A stretch of 64,000 nt of DNA from Batillaria attramentaria. Lineage: Eukaryota; Mollusca; Gastropoda; Batillariidae. The position numbers were made by a program, and so were the translations under genes. This document shows positions 24,604 through 36,004 of the stretch, one piece after another. A model generated the notes under the pieces. It was not told the origin of the DNA. It saw only the letters and a program-made list of their open reading frames with translations, and ran no database searches. The stretch's first letter is position 1. Each line of letters opens with the position of its first letter. The stretch covers positions 228,501-292,500 of the forward strand of contig JACVVK020000213.1 in assembly GCA_018292915.2 (NCBI GenBank), read 5' to 3'.

Positions 24604-25855
24604 TGTAGCATCCGGTCCGGTCCCCCCTCTGAAGTAGTCCCCCGGGGGACCAATTCGTGGCAAAAACTGCTCTATAATGGTCCCCCCCTTAGACATCCAG
24701 CCTCGTTTTCGACTGGTCCCCCTGGGCGATTTTGGTCCCCCCTCGCATCCAAAATAGGCCCCCTCTCGAACTGGTCCCCCTCTTTTCTAACCAATGTAGA
24801 GCTATGTCAGTATTTATTTTTAACTTTATTGTTACAAAACTTTATTGTCCCCAAAAGCACAGGGCCATAGGAACATTTTTTTTCTTTTTTTCCGATTTAT
24901 GTGCTTGTTGTTATTTTTGTGTGTGTGAGATATATTTGTTTGGTTGTGTTCTTGTTTCTTTCAGTTGTTTTTTTGCATTGGTTGTTTTTTGCTGTCCACA
25001 TTTCCTGTCATTTTTTTAAAACTGGAAATAGCATTTAGAGAATAACATCAAAGACCAAGTATCTAATATTTTCTATACAACGCCATAGAAAAATATTTCT
25101 TCAAAATTAAGTAAGTGTCCATGACATGAAAACTAGTTGCCACCTTTGGCTTTCAGCGTACTTCAAGTAGACAGTCAAGACTGAGTACCAGTGTCTCAAA
25201 TCATGACCCTTGAAACAACAAAAACAGCAGAAGACTAACAGTTCTGGTCTAAGGAGTGACACAAAAAACAGGAGCAAAGTGATGTCCAAGATTCATTATA
25301 TAAATTACTCTGTCTGTTTTCAATGGGGCCGATTGCCAAACTGGCCCGTATTTCAGCCACCTAGGTTGTCGGCCTGGAGCCTCTCTTGTGAACACATACA
25401 CGGGCGTGTCCAAGAGGGTGGCTGCAGCAAATATCTCAACCTCGGTGGCCCAAGTACGGAATGAATTGTCGTGTACTTATAATTATAGGCATGTTTGACA
25501 CGAGTCACGTGACGTGTCAAGAAGCGTGGCGACCGTTTTCTCATCCCACAAAAAAAATAAATAAAAGAAAAGAAAAAACAAATCTAAACTTTTAAAAGTG
25601 ATTTAACTTCGTAGATTTGCCGTTCTATGTAGCCTATACTTCTGTTTTTTAGTGGCGACCGTTTCCTCATCCCACAAAAAAAAAAAAAGAGAAAATAAAA
25701 AAAACAAAAGTATAGGCTACATAGAACGGCAAATCTACGAAGTTAAATCACTTTTAAAAGTTTAGATTTGACACTGTAACCTTGACCCAGTTCAAGATCA
25801 TCTTGAATAACATCTCTGTACAAAAATGAAAATAATTATACATATAACGAAAGAG

Positions 25856-25886
<31 letters not shown>

Positions 25887-26293
25887 TGTGTGTTTGCGTG
25901 CGTGCGTGCGTGAGTGAGTGTGCACGCGTGCGTGCGTGCGTGCATAATGTGTGTGTGTGTGTGTTTGAGAGATGGGGGGAGGAGAGAAAGTGTGGGGGGC
26001 GAGAGAGAGAGAGAGAGTGAGAGAGATCCAGAGTCACGTTTTCTACTGAGTTGACACACACTATAACAATAAAGTTAAAAATAAATACTGACATAGCTCT
26101 ACATTGGTTAGAAAAGAGGGGGACCAGTTCGAGAGGGGGCCTACTTTGGATGCGAGGGGGGACCAAAATCGCCCAGGGGGACCAGTCGAAAACGAGGCTG
26201 GATGTCTAAGGGGGGACCATTATAGAGCAGTTTTTGCCACGAATTGGTCCCCCGGGGGACTGCTTCAGAGGGGGGACCGGACCGGATCCTACA
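24604..26293. mobile_element. Ginger1-like non-autonomous DNA transposon in TLR-B
   Basis: The 1690-bp insertion has terminal inverted repeats of about 230 bp (24604-24834 and 26064-26293), starting TGTAGCATCCGG at one end and TGTAGGATCCGG at the other. It is flanked by CCGG at 24600-24603 and 26294-26297; TLR-A has the uninterrupted site. TGT-starting ends and a CCGG target duplication match what I know of Ginger1 elements, whose integrase is related to that of Gypsy retrotransposons. The subterminal regions carry many GGTCCCCC motifs, possible transposase sites. No integrase or other protein domain is visible inside, so the element is non-autonomous. It holds a GT/GCGT microsatellite (25855-25970) and a large hairpin (25580-25769). 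Confidence 0.85.
25580..25769. repeat. 62-bp perfect-looking hairpin inside the Ginger1-like element
   Basis: The arms 25580-25641 and 25708-25769 are inverse copies over about 62 bases with a 66-base A-rich loop. A direct repeat around 'gtggcgaccgttttctcatc' occurs just before the left arm (25525) and in the loop (25653). This looks like an independent foldback or local inverted duplication. Confidence 0.85.
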
Positions 26294-26744
26294 CCGGGAC
26301 TGATACGAGTCAGAAAATTCGAGGACAGATCTAGATCTGTAACACTGGTGATGTTTATAAAGAAATCATCTCTCGAAATGCTGACCAATCTATTGTAGGC
26401 GAATAGCACTTTAGAGATACCGGCTGGCAGTGAGGGGACATAAGTCAGGTTACCGTAATGTTTAGAACAGTCCGCCACAGTGTCTCTACACCGACAGTAA
26501 CCATCTCCACACACTGTGAAGTCTTCATTAATCCACTGTGGGAAGGGGCAAGGATTGTCATATACTTCCGCCAGACCTGTGGCTGCAAACCGTGCAGAGA
26601 AGTTCAAGTTGAGCAGTTTATGTTGTATCGGGATGGAACGACTAGCGTCCTTCACCGTCACAGACAAACACGTCACCAGCCATACGCATAGCATAACCAG
26701 GTACAAGTTACACACAGTCATTGTCACGTGCTAGTTTCACTGTT

Positions 26745-28110
26745 GTAACATCTAAACTACCGTATCAACAAGACTCCTATATCGTTTACAGTAACGTTTT
26801 CAACGGTAACGGTTTTGGCTACCGTGAGATCCAAACTACGGCAACATATGCACTACAGTAACGCCTGTACTACGGTAACATATTGATGACAGTTACATCT
26901 GGACTACAGTAACACCTTGCGTACAGTAACATCTTGACTACAGTAACACCTGTACTACGGTAGCAGCTTGATACAGTAACACTTGTACTACGGTAGCATC
27001 TTAGCTGCAAAATAATATGTGGACTACAGTAGTATCTGGACTACAGCAACACCTGGACTACAGTGACACATGTACTATGATAGTATCTTGACTACAGTAA
27101 CATCTGGACTAAAGCGGTAACATGTGGACTACAGTAGTATCTGGACTACAGCAACACCTGGACTACAGTGACACATGTACTATGATAGTATCTTGACTAC
27201 AGTAACATCTGGACTAAAGCGGTAACATGTGGACTACAGTAGTATCTGGACTACAGCAACACCTGGACTACAGTGACACATGTACTATGATAGTATCTTG
27301 ACTACAGTAACATCTGGACTAAAGCGGTAACATGTGCACTACAGTAGTATCTGGACTACAGCAACACCTGGACTACAGTGACACATGTACTATGATAGTA
27401 TCTTGACTACAGTAACATCTGGACTAAAGCGGTAACATGTGCACTACAGTAGTATCTGGACTACAGCAACACCTGGACTACAGTGACACATGTACTATGA
27501 TAGTATCTTGACTACAGTAACATCTGGACTAAAGCGGTAACATGTGGACTACAGTAGTATCTGGACTACAGCAACACCTGGACTACAGTGACACATGTAC
27601 TATGATAGTATCTTGACTACAGTAACATCTGGACTAAAGCGGTAACATGTGCACTACAGTAGTATCTGGACTACAGCAACACCTGGACTACAGTGACACA
27701 TGTACTATGATAGTATCTTGACTACAGTAACATCTGGACTAAAGCGGTAACATGTGGACTACAGTAGTATCTGGACTACAGCAACACCTGGACTACAGTG
27801 ACACATGTACTATGATAGTATCTTGACTACAGTAACATCTGGACTAAAGCGGTAACATGTGGACTACAGTAGTATCTGGACTACAGCAACACCTGGACTA
27901 CAGTAATACTAGGCCTACAGTAACAACTGGACTACGGTAACATCTGAACTTCAGTAACATCAGGACTACAGCAACATCAGGACCACAGTAACTTGCGGAC
28001 TACAGTAACATCAGGGCTACAGCAACATCAGGACTACGGCAACATCAGGACTACAGTAACATCAGGACTACAGTAACACCTGTGCTAGAGTTGCGTTGTT
28101 GCCACAGTAA
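26745..28110. repeat. CTACAGTAACA minisatellite with 105-bp higher-order repeat upstream of TLR-B
   Basis: Same unit family as at 5430-6320. From about 27017 to 27885 it is organised as about eight near-identical 105-bp higher-order units (for example starting at 27121 and 27226), absent as an array from copy A. It begins within about 30 bases of the TLR-B start codon. Confidence 0.95.
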
Positions 28111-28254
28111 CACCTGGCCCTACTTCACCATTTCTCAGGAAAAGTAGGTTCACAATGACCCGCCGGCGCACGGTTCTTTTCAGATCTCTCTCTGATGACC
28201 TGGCATCAACTGGTTGTCATTATCTCGAACTATTCAAATATAACAGTTTTACTT

Positions 28255-29100
28255 GGAATTGACGCACACAGTAAAATTCTCGTGGAGCTGGGGATGAGAC
28301 TATGGTAGTGACGCACACAGTAATATTCCCGTGGAGCTGGGGATGGGACTCTGGTTGTGACGCACACAGTAAAATTCTCGTGGAGCTGGGGATGGGACTA
28401 TGGTTGTGACGCACACAGTAAAATTTTCGTGGAGCTGGGGATGGGACTATGGTTTTGACGCACACAGTAAAATTCTCGTGGAGCTGGGGATGGGACTATG
28501 GTTGTGACGCACACAGTAAAATTCTCGTGGAGCTGGGGATGGGACTATGGTTGTGACGCACGCATTAATATTCCCGTGGAGCTGGGGATGGGACTATGGT
28601 TGTGACGCACACAGTACAATTCTCGTGGAGCTGGGGATGGGACTATGGTTGTGACGCACACAGTAAAATTTTCGTGGAGCTGGGGATGGGACTATGGTTT
28701 AGACGCACACAGTAAAATTCTCGTGGAGCTGGGGATGGGACTATGGTTGTGACGCACACAGTAAAATTCTCGTGGAGCTGGGGATGGGACTATGGTTGTG
28801 ACGCACACAGTAAAATTCTCGTGGAATTACTAGTAGGGATGAGACCCTGGTTGTGGGATTGGGGATGGGACTCTGGCTGTGACGTACACCGTAAAATTCT
28901 CGTGGAGCTGGGGATGGGACTCTGATTGTGACGCACGCAGTAAAATTTTCGTGGAGCTGGGGATGGGACTATGGTTGTGACGCACACAGTAAAATTCTCG
29001 TGGAATTAGGGATGGGACCCTGGTTGTGGGATTAGGGATGTTACTCTGGTTGTGACGCACACCGTAAAATTCTCGTGGAACTGGGGAGGGGACGCATGCA
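28255..29100. repeat. 49-bp minisatellite, copy B (expanded)
   Basis: About 16 units against about 7-8 in copy A. The stretch 29101-29930 matches 6830-7630 and holds no gene. Confidence 0.9.
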
Positions 29101-29934
29101 GTAGAGTCGGTTGGTCCGGAGGGGACAGCAAGACCAAAAGGAAAGGGAGACAAACAACCGGATTGCATGAAACCTCCAACTCGGATTCTGCCTGCAAAGG
29201 TGAATGACAGTTAAAACCACGCTCACCCTCCTCCCGCTCTCTGAAGCACCATCTCCCACCAACTTCGTCCAGTTACTATCACATCGGTATGGCGTGACTA
29301 GTTCACTGAATGGAGTCACCGTTTTCACCTCTGTCTCTTTTCGGCAAACTGAGCACGTCATAAAATCTGAGTAAAGTATCCGTTCCTAATCCTTTAGCCG
29401 GCACAACATGTCAGTCACATTTCTACATACTGCAGCTCTCAGATAGGAATTTCACCACAACTGACAAATCAAACGTCTGTCTTCGAGCTGTTTGTAAGCA
29501 GGGTCTGTCACAAAATGAACTGTAAGACAGTTATATAATTATATACTTCTCGTTTCTATTCGTCTAAACGTCTGACAATTCTTGGTATCAACACTCTATA
29601 TCCGTTCCCTTTGCCACATATGGTCACGTGAAGTTTCGGGCTTAGTGATGGTCGTCAGGGTGGAAATATGATGTACATGTATCTATATCCCTTCCCTGTA
29701 CCATATATGGTCACGTGCAGTTCCTGCATCAGTCAGCCACGCCCTCTATGGAGCTGGCAGAGTTCGCTCTAGTCACTGTATGTGTGTGGTGGTTCAAGAT
29801 AGGAAACAGGCGGATGGTAAATTAACCCCAGTCACGTGACTAAGAGGTTGAGGCCGTACCTTTAGCCAAGAGCTATCACTGGCTTGGTTCGCGAATTAAT
29901 GGTAAAGAATTATACACTGGCCTAACATAAGGAC

Positions 29935-30190
29935 AAGGCCATTTGGCGTAGTGATTAAGCCGACTGTCTGTGGATCCTGTGGTGCTGGGTTCGAATCCTC
30001 TATGGATATGGTTTCGGATTTTCCTCACCAAATTGAGTAAAATTCATGTGCAGACTCGTGTAGGGTGCTTGTCTTCCCTTCGTGTACGCACGCGTTCATT
30101 GAGAATTGTCGAGTATTTATGCACGTCAAAGATAACTTTCCACATGGCCCGAATTCCCCTTACTACTATTCCGACCAAGGTTGTGTGGGG
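29935..30190 (+). mobile_element. Decayed tRNA-SINE (family 2), copy B
   Basis: Duplicate of 7637-7890. The head reads GGCGTAGTGATTAAGCC, then GGGTTCGAATCC, a better B-box than in copy A. Confidence 0.55.
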
Positions 30191-30209
30191 TGGGTGTTTG
30201 GGGGTTTAA

Positions 30210-30449
30210 CCCTTTCTACACTGACGCTAGTATCATACGTCTGTCACTAGCTGCCTGGATCACGTGGTGACACTGCACCAAGTGGGCCAAATGATTTTAT
30301 ATTTAGGGAGAGTGTTGCTTAGATATTGTACAGTACTTTGACACCACCTTCATCGGGTTGCCAAGAAAACCTGACAGCAGACATTTTGGAGAGGGAGTTA
30401 AGATGTAAACTAACTGTTACGACTCTAGTCGTGGCTCGGGTAGAATGAG
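30210..30449. mobile_element. TTAA-flanked miniature element (240 bp), absent from copy A
   Basis: Copy A has a single TTAA (7923-7926) where copy B has TTAA (30206-30209), 240 extra bases, and TTAA (30450-30453). The ends CCCTTTCTAC and GTAGAATGAG are imperfect inverted repeats. This is a clean piggyBac-type insertion made after the A/B duplication. The stretch 30560-31200 (the copy of 8041-8740) has no gene. Confidence 0.9.
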
Positions 30450-31231
30450 TTAACGTCCTTTTCCACCACATACGGGTGATAATTATCAAAGACGGGGCAA
30501 CGATTAAAAAGCCAGCACAAATATTTGGCCATTCCGACCAAGGGTACAGGGGGCATTACCATGTCTTTGAAGAAAGAATGTAAGTTTTGAAAAAGAAATC
30601 CGACCTACCAAAAAAAAACCCGAACACAACAAGGCACTCAAGCATGCTATAACTACACACCGGCGACCCGATCAGTATCGATTGTTTTGCACACTAGTGA
30701 TTTCCTGTCCCAACGTCCAAACACTCAGTTTATCACGTGACACAAGCACACCACGTGCATCCCACATCCACTTCAGTCTCTCTCACTCTCAAGGGTCTTC
30801 GGCAAAGGGCTTGACACTAACAGCAGGAAGATGATGACAAGACATGGCGGTTTGCAACAAGCTTAACGCGACAAACGCACTCACGAAGTAAATCAGGTTA
30901 ACGTTCAGCTTCAGTAAAATCAACTAATAAGGAATGGAGGGGGGGGGGATGGCTCAGAGTGTTTACAGCCCGCTTGTCGGAAGGTCTTGTGTTTTTAATC
31001 TCGGCAGAACCAAAATGCATACAATATATCTTTATTGTCCTTTAAAAGGATGTTCTTCTTACTGTCCGCTGAGCATTCAATACTGAACAGAAAGATAGGC
31101 CTACAATAAAAACTACGTTGTTCAATACATTACACAAAACGATACTAAAAATAATGTGCCACAGGCCCTAAAAGAAGAAGATAAAACATGAGATAAAAAA
31201 AATCACCCTCTTCACACCTCACACCACGCAC

Positions 31232-31233
31232 CC

Positions 31234-31309
<76 letters not shown>

Positions 31310-31407
31310 TCCCCCTCCCCTCCCCCATCCCCCCCCCCCCCAACACATACACACACACGCACACTCACACGCACATGCAGGCACGCAGGCACGCACCACC
31401 ATCCCGC

Positions 31408-31462
<55 letters not shown>

Positions 31463-31847
31463 TTCTCCCAAACTGAACCAGCAGGGTTTGATCCTTTGTT
31501 TGAACACTAATTTTCTTCCAAGTACTCTCCCCTCCCCCTTGCAAACTTCACTCGAGTGGCAGTGCGGCGAAATGCAATCACGGGAAAGGATGAAATTGCG
31601 CAGGGAAACCTTGATTGAAGACATCATTCTCTTCCTGATTGCGTAACTGAGTTTTTCTTTTTCCCCAGATGTCCTTGTTGTTGAAAGCTTTGAAACAAAG
31701 AAGTAGGCGTATCGTTTCAACCAAAGCCGCAAGCGCAGATGAAAAGCTTGTCACCCCGAGTATCGAGGAAGGCATTCGCAGTTACTGACGTCAGTTCTTT
31801 AAAGTCTCACTGATACGAACTCCGGCATACACCAACGTTGTGGAAAT

Positions 31848-31922
<75 letters not shown>

Positions 31923-31923
31923 C

Positions 31924-31985
<62 letters not shown>

Positions 31986-31999
31986 CGCGCGCGTGTGAC

Positions 32000-32048
<49 letters not shown>

Positions 32049-32083
32049 CGGTGTGTGTGTGTGTGACGGTGTGTGTGTGTGAC

Positions 32084-32137
<54 letters not shown>

Positions 32138-32149
32138 CGCGTGTGTGAC

Positions 32150-32208
<59 letters not shown>

Positions 32209-32209
32209 C

Positions 32210-32280
<71 letters not shown>

Positions 32281-32293
32281 CGGTGTGTGTGAC

Positions 32294-32360
<67 letters not shown>
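31232..32360. repeat. CA/GT microsatellites, copy B (expanded)
   Basis: CA runs lie at 31255-31308 and 31410-31461, and a 510-bp GT tract with GACGGTG interruptions and GCGCGCGC blocks at 31849-32360, about three times the length of the A counterpart (9321-9481). GC-alternating blocks (32129-32141) are potential Z-DNA. Confidence 0.95.
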
Positions 32361-32633
32361 CCGTCGAATTCGCTAACCCTGTGCATCAGTATGAAAGCAG
32401 TCCGGCGCTTATGTCATCACACCACACTGAGCAAAGACTCGCGCCGGTCGGCGTAACTGATGTTGCCTTAAATAAACAGACTTTTGCTAGGCCAGCTTGT
32501 GATTTGGAACAGTTTCGCTCGTGAGTGCGCCTGTACGGCGCTCGACTGAAATACTCTATCTTGATCAGTGATTAGTACAGCTCTTAATGCGATACAATGT
32601 TGCGCGAGCGGTCGAACTGACATTCAAAGTCTA

Positions 32634-33109
32634 ACCGGCCCCCGTTAGTACTTCGGACCATGGACCAGGAGACCCGGGTTCGAATCCCAGCCGAGGCAAG
32701 CGGGATTTTTCCAACCAAGGTCGGCTCCTACCCAGAGCGGGTGTGCTATGGACTCAATGGAGAGGCTGTTGCCACACAGCCGAGATTCACCCACTTCGGT
32801 CACGGGTGCGACTTTGGGGGTGCTTCCCTTGGTATGACACGTCTTATGATGTGAATGATTGCACGGCCGGCACCGCAGGTGCCGTAGTTCCCGGGCCTGG
32901 TTAATGCCGGGATATTTATGACAGGAAGCGTGGAATGCGGCCCTGTCCCGGAGTCCCAAACCACACGGACCTCCATATATAGCATCATCTTACCATCATC
33001 CTCATCTCCATCACCATGCGTGGATTCCACCCATTACCAGGGAGGAACTTGACACCACTGGAGACGGCAAAGAGTTGTGGGAGAGAAAAAACAACAACAA
33101 CAACAACAA
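32634..33109 (+). mobile_element. tRNA-SINE (family 3), insertion unique to copy B
   Basis: The 476-bp insertion has a (CAA)n tail and is flanked by a 14-bp target duplication (32620-32633 acattcaaagtcta; 33110-33123 acattcaaattcta). Copy A carries the single target near 9749. The B-box GGGTTCGAATCCC is perfect. The body matches the SINE at 61086-61607. Confidence 0.9.
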
Positions 33110-33125
33110 ACATTCAAATTCTACG

Positions 33126-33330
33126 ACTGTTGTTACACTACTGGGGCGCTCAGAGGGCCGATTATCGAGTACGCATCCTTTGCCGGGTTCCGTCAGTGCC
33201 AGTGCTGCAGTCTCTGTCACAGACGGTCCAGGTGTCAGCCTAAGTGGTGTCAGTGATGATACTGTAGATACCACGAACTTGAAACTGAACAGCTCAGAAC
33301 GATCTCAGTGTGTGCAAAAAAGCGTAGCGG
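33126..33330 (+). repeat. Dispersed repeat of unknown class
   Basis: Contains 'gggttccgtcagtgcc', 'gtcagtgatgatactgtaga' and 'agctcagaacgatct'. The reverse complement occurs at 57905-58100 and a shortened copy at 9780-9850. Bases 33331-33720 show no gene. Confidence 0.5.
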
Positions 33331-33720
33331 TCATCCGTCATGATGATTAGTCCCTTTAAACGGTTGCATTGCAGCGAAGGCTCGAACTGGCGTCTGGCTG
33401 GCTTATCCGGCTATGTGCCGTGGGCGTAGACTCGGAAACACTCACGTCACGGCCGCCGTACTGGTTCAAACAGGACCAGTAAAACTGAGCGGTCGCTCGT
33501 TGAAAGAAAGCTGTGTTTTCAGCGGTTCCAGTGTTAAAAGACACAACTTGAAGCGTAAAACAACAACTGAACAACAACGGCCGGTCACCGTGCCCAAGGA
33601 AGGAAGGAAGGAAAACTGAGATGATATTAGTAAACTGATAACTCAGTTGCTGAACTGACTGACTGACTGACACTCAGTGACCCGGCCTGACCCTGTGCCG
33701 GTCACGATCACTGAGATTAT

Positions 33721-34134
33721 TAAGACCGTACACCACGATATGAGTCGTAAGTCACGTTTTGACTATTCTGAGATACTGCCATCAGCACAAAGTAGAAGAA
33801 ATGCTCTTTCCAATGGTATAATTATTGATCTTTTGGCAAAGATACAGTAGTTCTTAAACAGGTATCCCCTCAGATCACATTTCACCAGAAAACGAGAACA
33901 AACTTGAGAAAACGCTGTTATAGAAGTTTTCCTTAGCAACCTGTTTCAGGCTGAATAAAGTATTTCTACACTTAATCTGGCTTAGGTATTAAAGCTCATC
34001 ACAGAAAAATAGTTAAACAGTCCAAATCAAATGAAATCTCAAAATCGACCAATCCAGCCTCATCTGCCTATTTTTGGCTGCTAAACAAAATGAAGTCAGG
34101 CGCAAAGCGACTCATTTCGTGGTGTACGGTCACA
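33721..34134. mobile_element. Inverted-repeat miniature element (TGTGACC family), about 410 bp
   Basis: The ends GACCGTACACCACGATATGA (33724) and the inverse (to 34131, continuing GGTCACA) form a TIR of about 24 bp with one mismatch. The right end reads TGTGACC on the reverse strand, the terminus also found at 47578 and 48023. No clear target duplication is seen, and the interior is non-coding. Confidence 0.7.
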
Positions 34135-34489
34135 ATTTTCATGAATGACTCGACTCTCAGTGAAGGAGGGAAAGCCGAATAAATGAAGAAAGAAATGAAT
34201 CAGTAAATTACAACATTTCAGTCAAGTTTTTTGTTTTTTTCTTTTATACTGATGACATGATGATCGAAATACCTAAAGCCATGTCCGTCCGGCGCCGGGG
34301 AAGAAAAGAACGTAAGGCGAGAATGAATAACTTCAATCACTCAAATCAGTCTAAAATAAATAAACAACATAACATATACATGACATGAATGGACTGATAA
34401 CTGAAGACAACAACTGAAGAAGAAAGGAAGAATAAATGAACAGAAATAAACAAGGGATGCCTTTTGCACTTGTAATAGCGGGGGAGCCG

Positions 34490-34690
34490 CCCGGGGTGGC
34501 CGAATGGTAGAGCGTTAGACTTTCGATGCCGCTCGGGTCAGTCCGGCCGCCGTCGACGGTGAGCCGGCCCGGTTCGAATCCCGGCCGGCTCATCGGGGGC
34601 CGCCAAATCAGTATTTGTGCTGGCCTTTCAAGTTCAGTCTCGCTGCCCTGTCTTTATGTGATGGAAAAGGACGTTAAACTCCCAACCCCC
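34490..34690 (+). mobile_element. tRNA-derived SINE (family 1)
   Basis: Head with GGTGGCCGAATGGTAGAGCG (A-box) and GGTTCGAATCCC (B-box), body ending AAAGGACGTTAAAC, then a C-rich tail. It carries an extra CG-rich block between the boxes. Bases 34691-35127 hold nothing I recognise. Confidence 0.75.
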
Positions 34691-35794
34691 CCCTCCCCCC
34701 CCCCACACACATACACACACCACCCTACCCCACCCACCCCTGCACTTGGAAATGTTTAGGATGTTTACAGCGCCTTATTCTGCTCGAATTCTTATACTGT
34801 CCTATTCTCACCTATTTTTGACGATAGTCAGGTAGCTTCATCTGGTCAAGGGAGGCAAATTGTGGCAGACGCATTTTGGTCGTGTGGCGAGGACTTCAGG
34901 TACAGTATCTTTTTATTACGATTACCGTAAAATGTTTTGTTTACTGTTATTGTTAAACGGACACATGCACTGTTACTAGTTACTGGCTTTAGCGCACTTG
35001 CCAATGTTTTCTCGTGACTGTACATGTGGATATGGTTATTGGTGATCTTGGAAGAACTTCCAGGAAAGGTCAGAAGTATCCAGTTATACGCTACTTGTGC
35101 TCCCGTTAATTTCAAATTACGCTAAGCGTACTAAGTAGAGCTGTGAACCGGTTCAAAAATCCAACTTCAAACTTCAAACTTCAAACCGGTTTTTTAAACC
35201 GGTGTTTTTTTCCGGTTCAGTCATCACCAAACGGTGTTTGAGTTCTGCACAAAATATTGGCGTTTTATGCGATGCATGTTCATATATATGTGTGTGTGTT
35301 CAAGTGCATCAGCGATCAGGCTGCAGTAAACTGATTGCTAGTCGTCAAAAATAAAGCCTGGCTAAACAAACAAACACACAAAACGAACAAACAAACAAGA
35401 AAAAAGAGGAGGAGGAGAAGAAGAAGTGCGGAAAAAATGTCAACAACATTACCCCCCCCCCCCACTCCTCCTCCTCCCCCAACCCCAGCTTAGGTTACAG
35501 AGTAGGATACAGACGAGACTACAAGATCTGCAGATACGTTACAAGAATTCCAGCGGCCGTCAAGAAGGAATTAGAAGAAACAAGGAGGAACGGCCCCGTT
35601 GTACAAAGTTGTTTCTCCAAACTTCATTTTATTTTGTCTGTTTTGTTGTCGGTTCTCCCCTCTCCAAGTTCTACCAATGACACTAGATCCTCTACGACCT
35701 CGACCGATTAGCCACGTGACTGGGGGTGGGGGGTGGGGCCGGGTGGGGGAAGAAGGGAGAGAGAGAGAGGCAGAGAAAGAGAGGTTGGGTGGGT

Positions 35795-35962
35795 GGGTGT
35801 ATAGGAGTTAAACGTCCTTTTCCACCACATAAGGGTGATATCAAAGACGGGGCAACGAGAAAAAGGCCAGCACAAATATTTGGCCCCAGTGGCCGGGATT
35901 CGAACTCTTGGCCCAAGCATTGAAAGTCCAACGCTCTACCATTCGGCCACCCTGGCTCCCCA
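35795..35962 (-). mobile_element. tRNA-derived SINE (family 1), reverse
   Basis: The reverse complement starts with GGCCGAATGGTAGAGCGTTG, contains a B-box-like GAGTTCGAATCCC and ends at GGACGTTTAACTCC. It is nested inside the hAT-like element. Confidence 0.75.
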
Positions 35963-36004
35963 GAGAGAGAGAGAGAGAGACGTCAGTTCCGTGAACTAAA
36001 CATT

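Larger units (their letters stand above)
22772..26721 (-). pseudogene. TLR: Toll-like receptor TLR-B, split by a DNA transposon
   Basis: Near-identical paralogue of TLR-A. The 5' part (ATG at 26721 to 26294) encodes signal peptide, N-terminal cap and the first LRR, ending at LTRISPG. The 3' part (22772-24603) resumes at FRPFTNL and encodes the remaining LRRs, C-terminal cap, membrane segment and a TIR domain with intact boxes (RDFTPG, SFWGRLR). Between them sits the 1690-bp element at 24604-26293 with a 4-bp CCGG duplication. Apart from that insertion I see no other frame break. No GT-AG pair at the element borders would splice it out cleanly, so the likely product is a short secreted fragment ending inside the element. 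The lack of further decay implies recent inactivation. Confidence 0.9.
19858..33410. repeat. Segmental duplication copy B (TLR unit)
   Basis: Begins with the same bases as position 1 of the window and matches copy A throughout, apart from expanded minisatellites and the B-only insertions at 24604-26293, 30210-30449 and 32634-33109. It also has a duplicated stretch at about 20050-20150 that A lacks. After 33126 the match continues with rearrangement to about 33.4 kb. Confidence 0.85.

Noticed and set aside
24604..26293. The insertion in TLR-B being an intron
   Set aside because: It has inverted ends and a 4-bp target duplication, no suitable GT-AG at the borders on the coding strand, and TLR-A and TLR-M lack it.
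31799..32524. Long VCVCV / THTHTH open frames on both strands
   Set aside because: They are translations of GT/CA microsatellites and have no composition or context of a gene.
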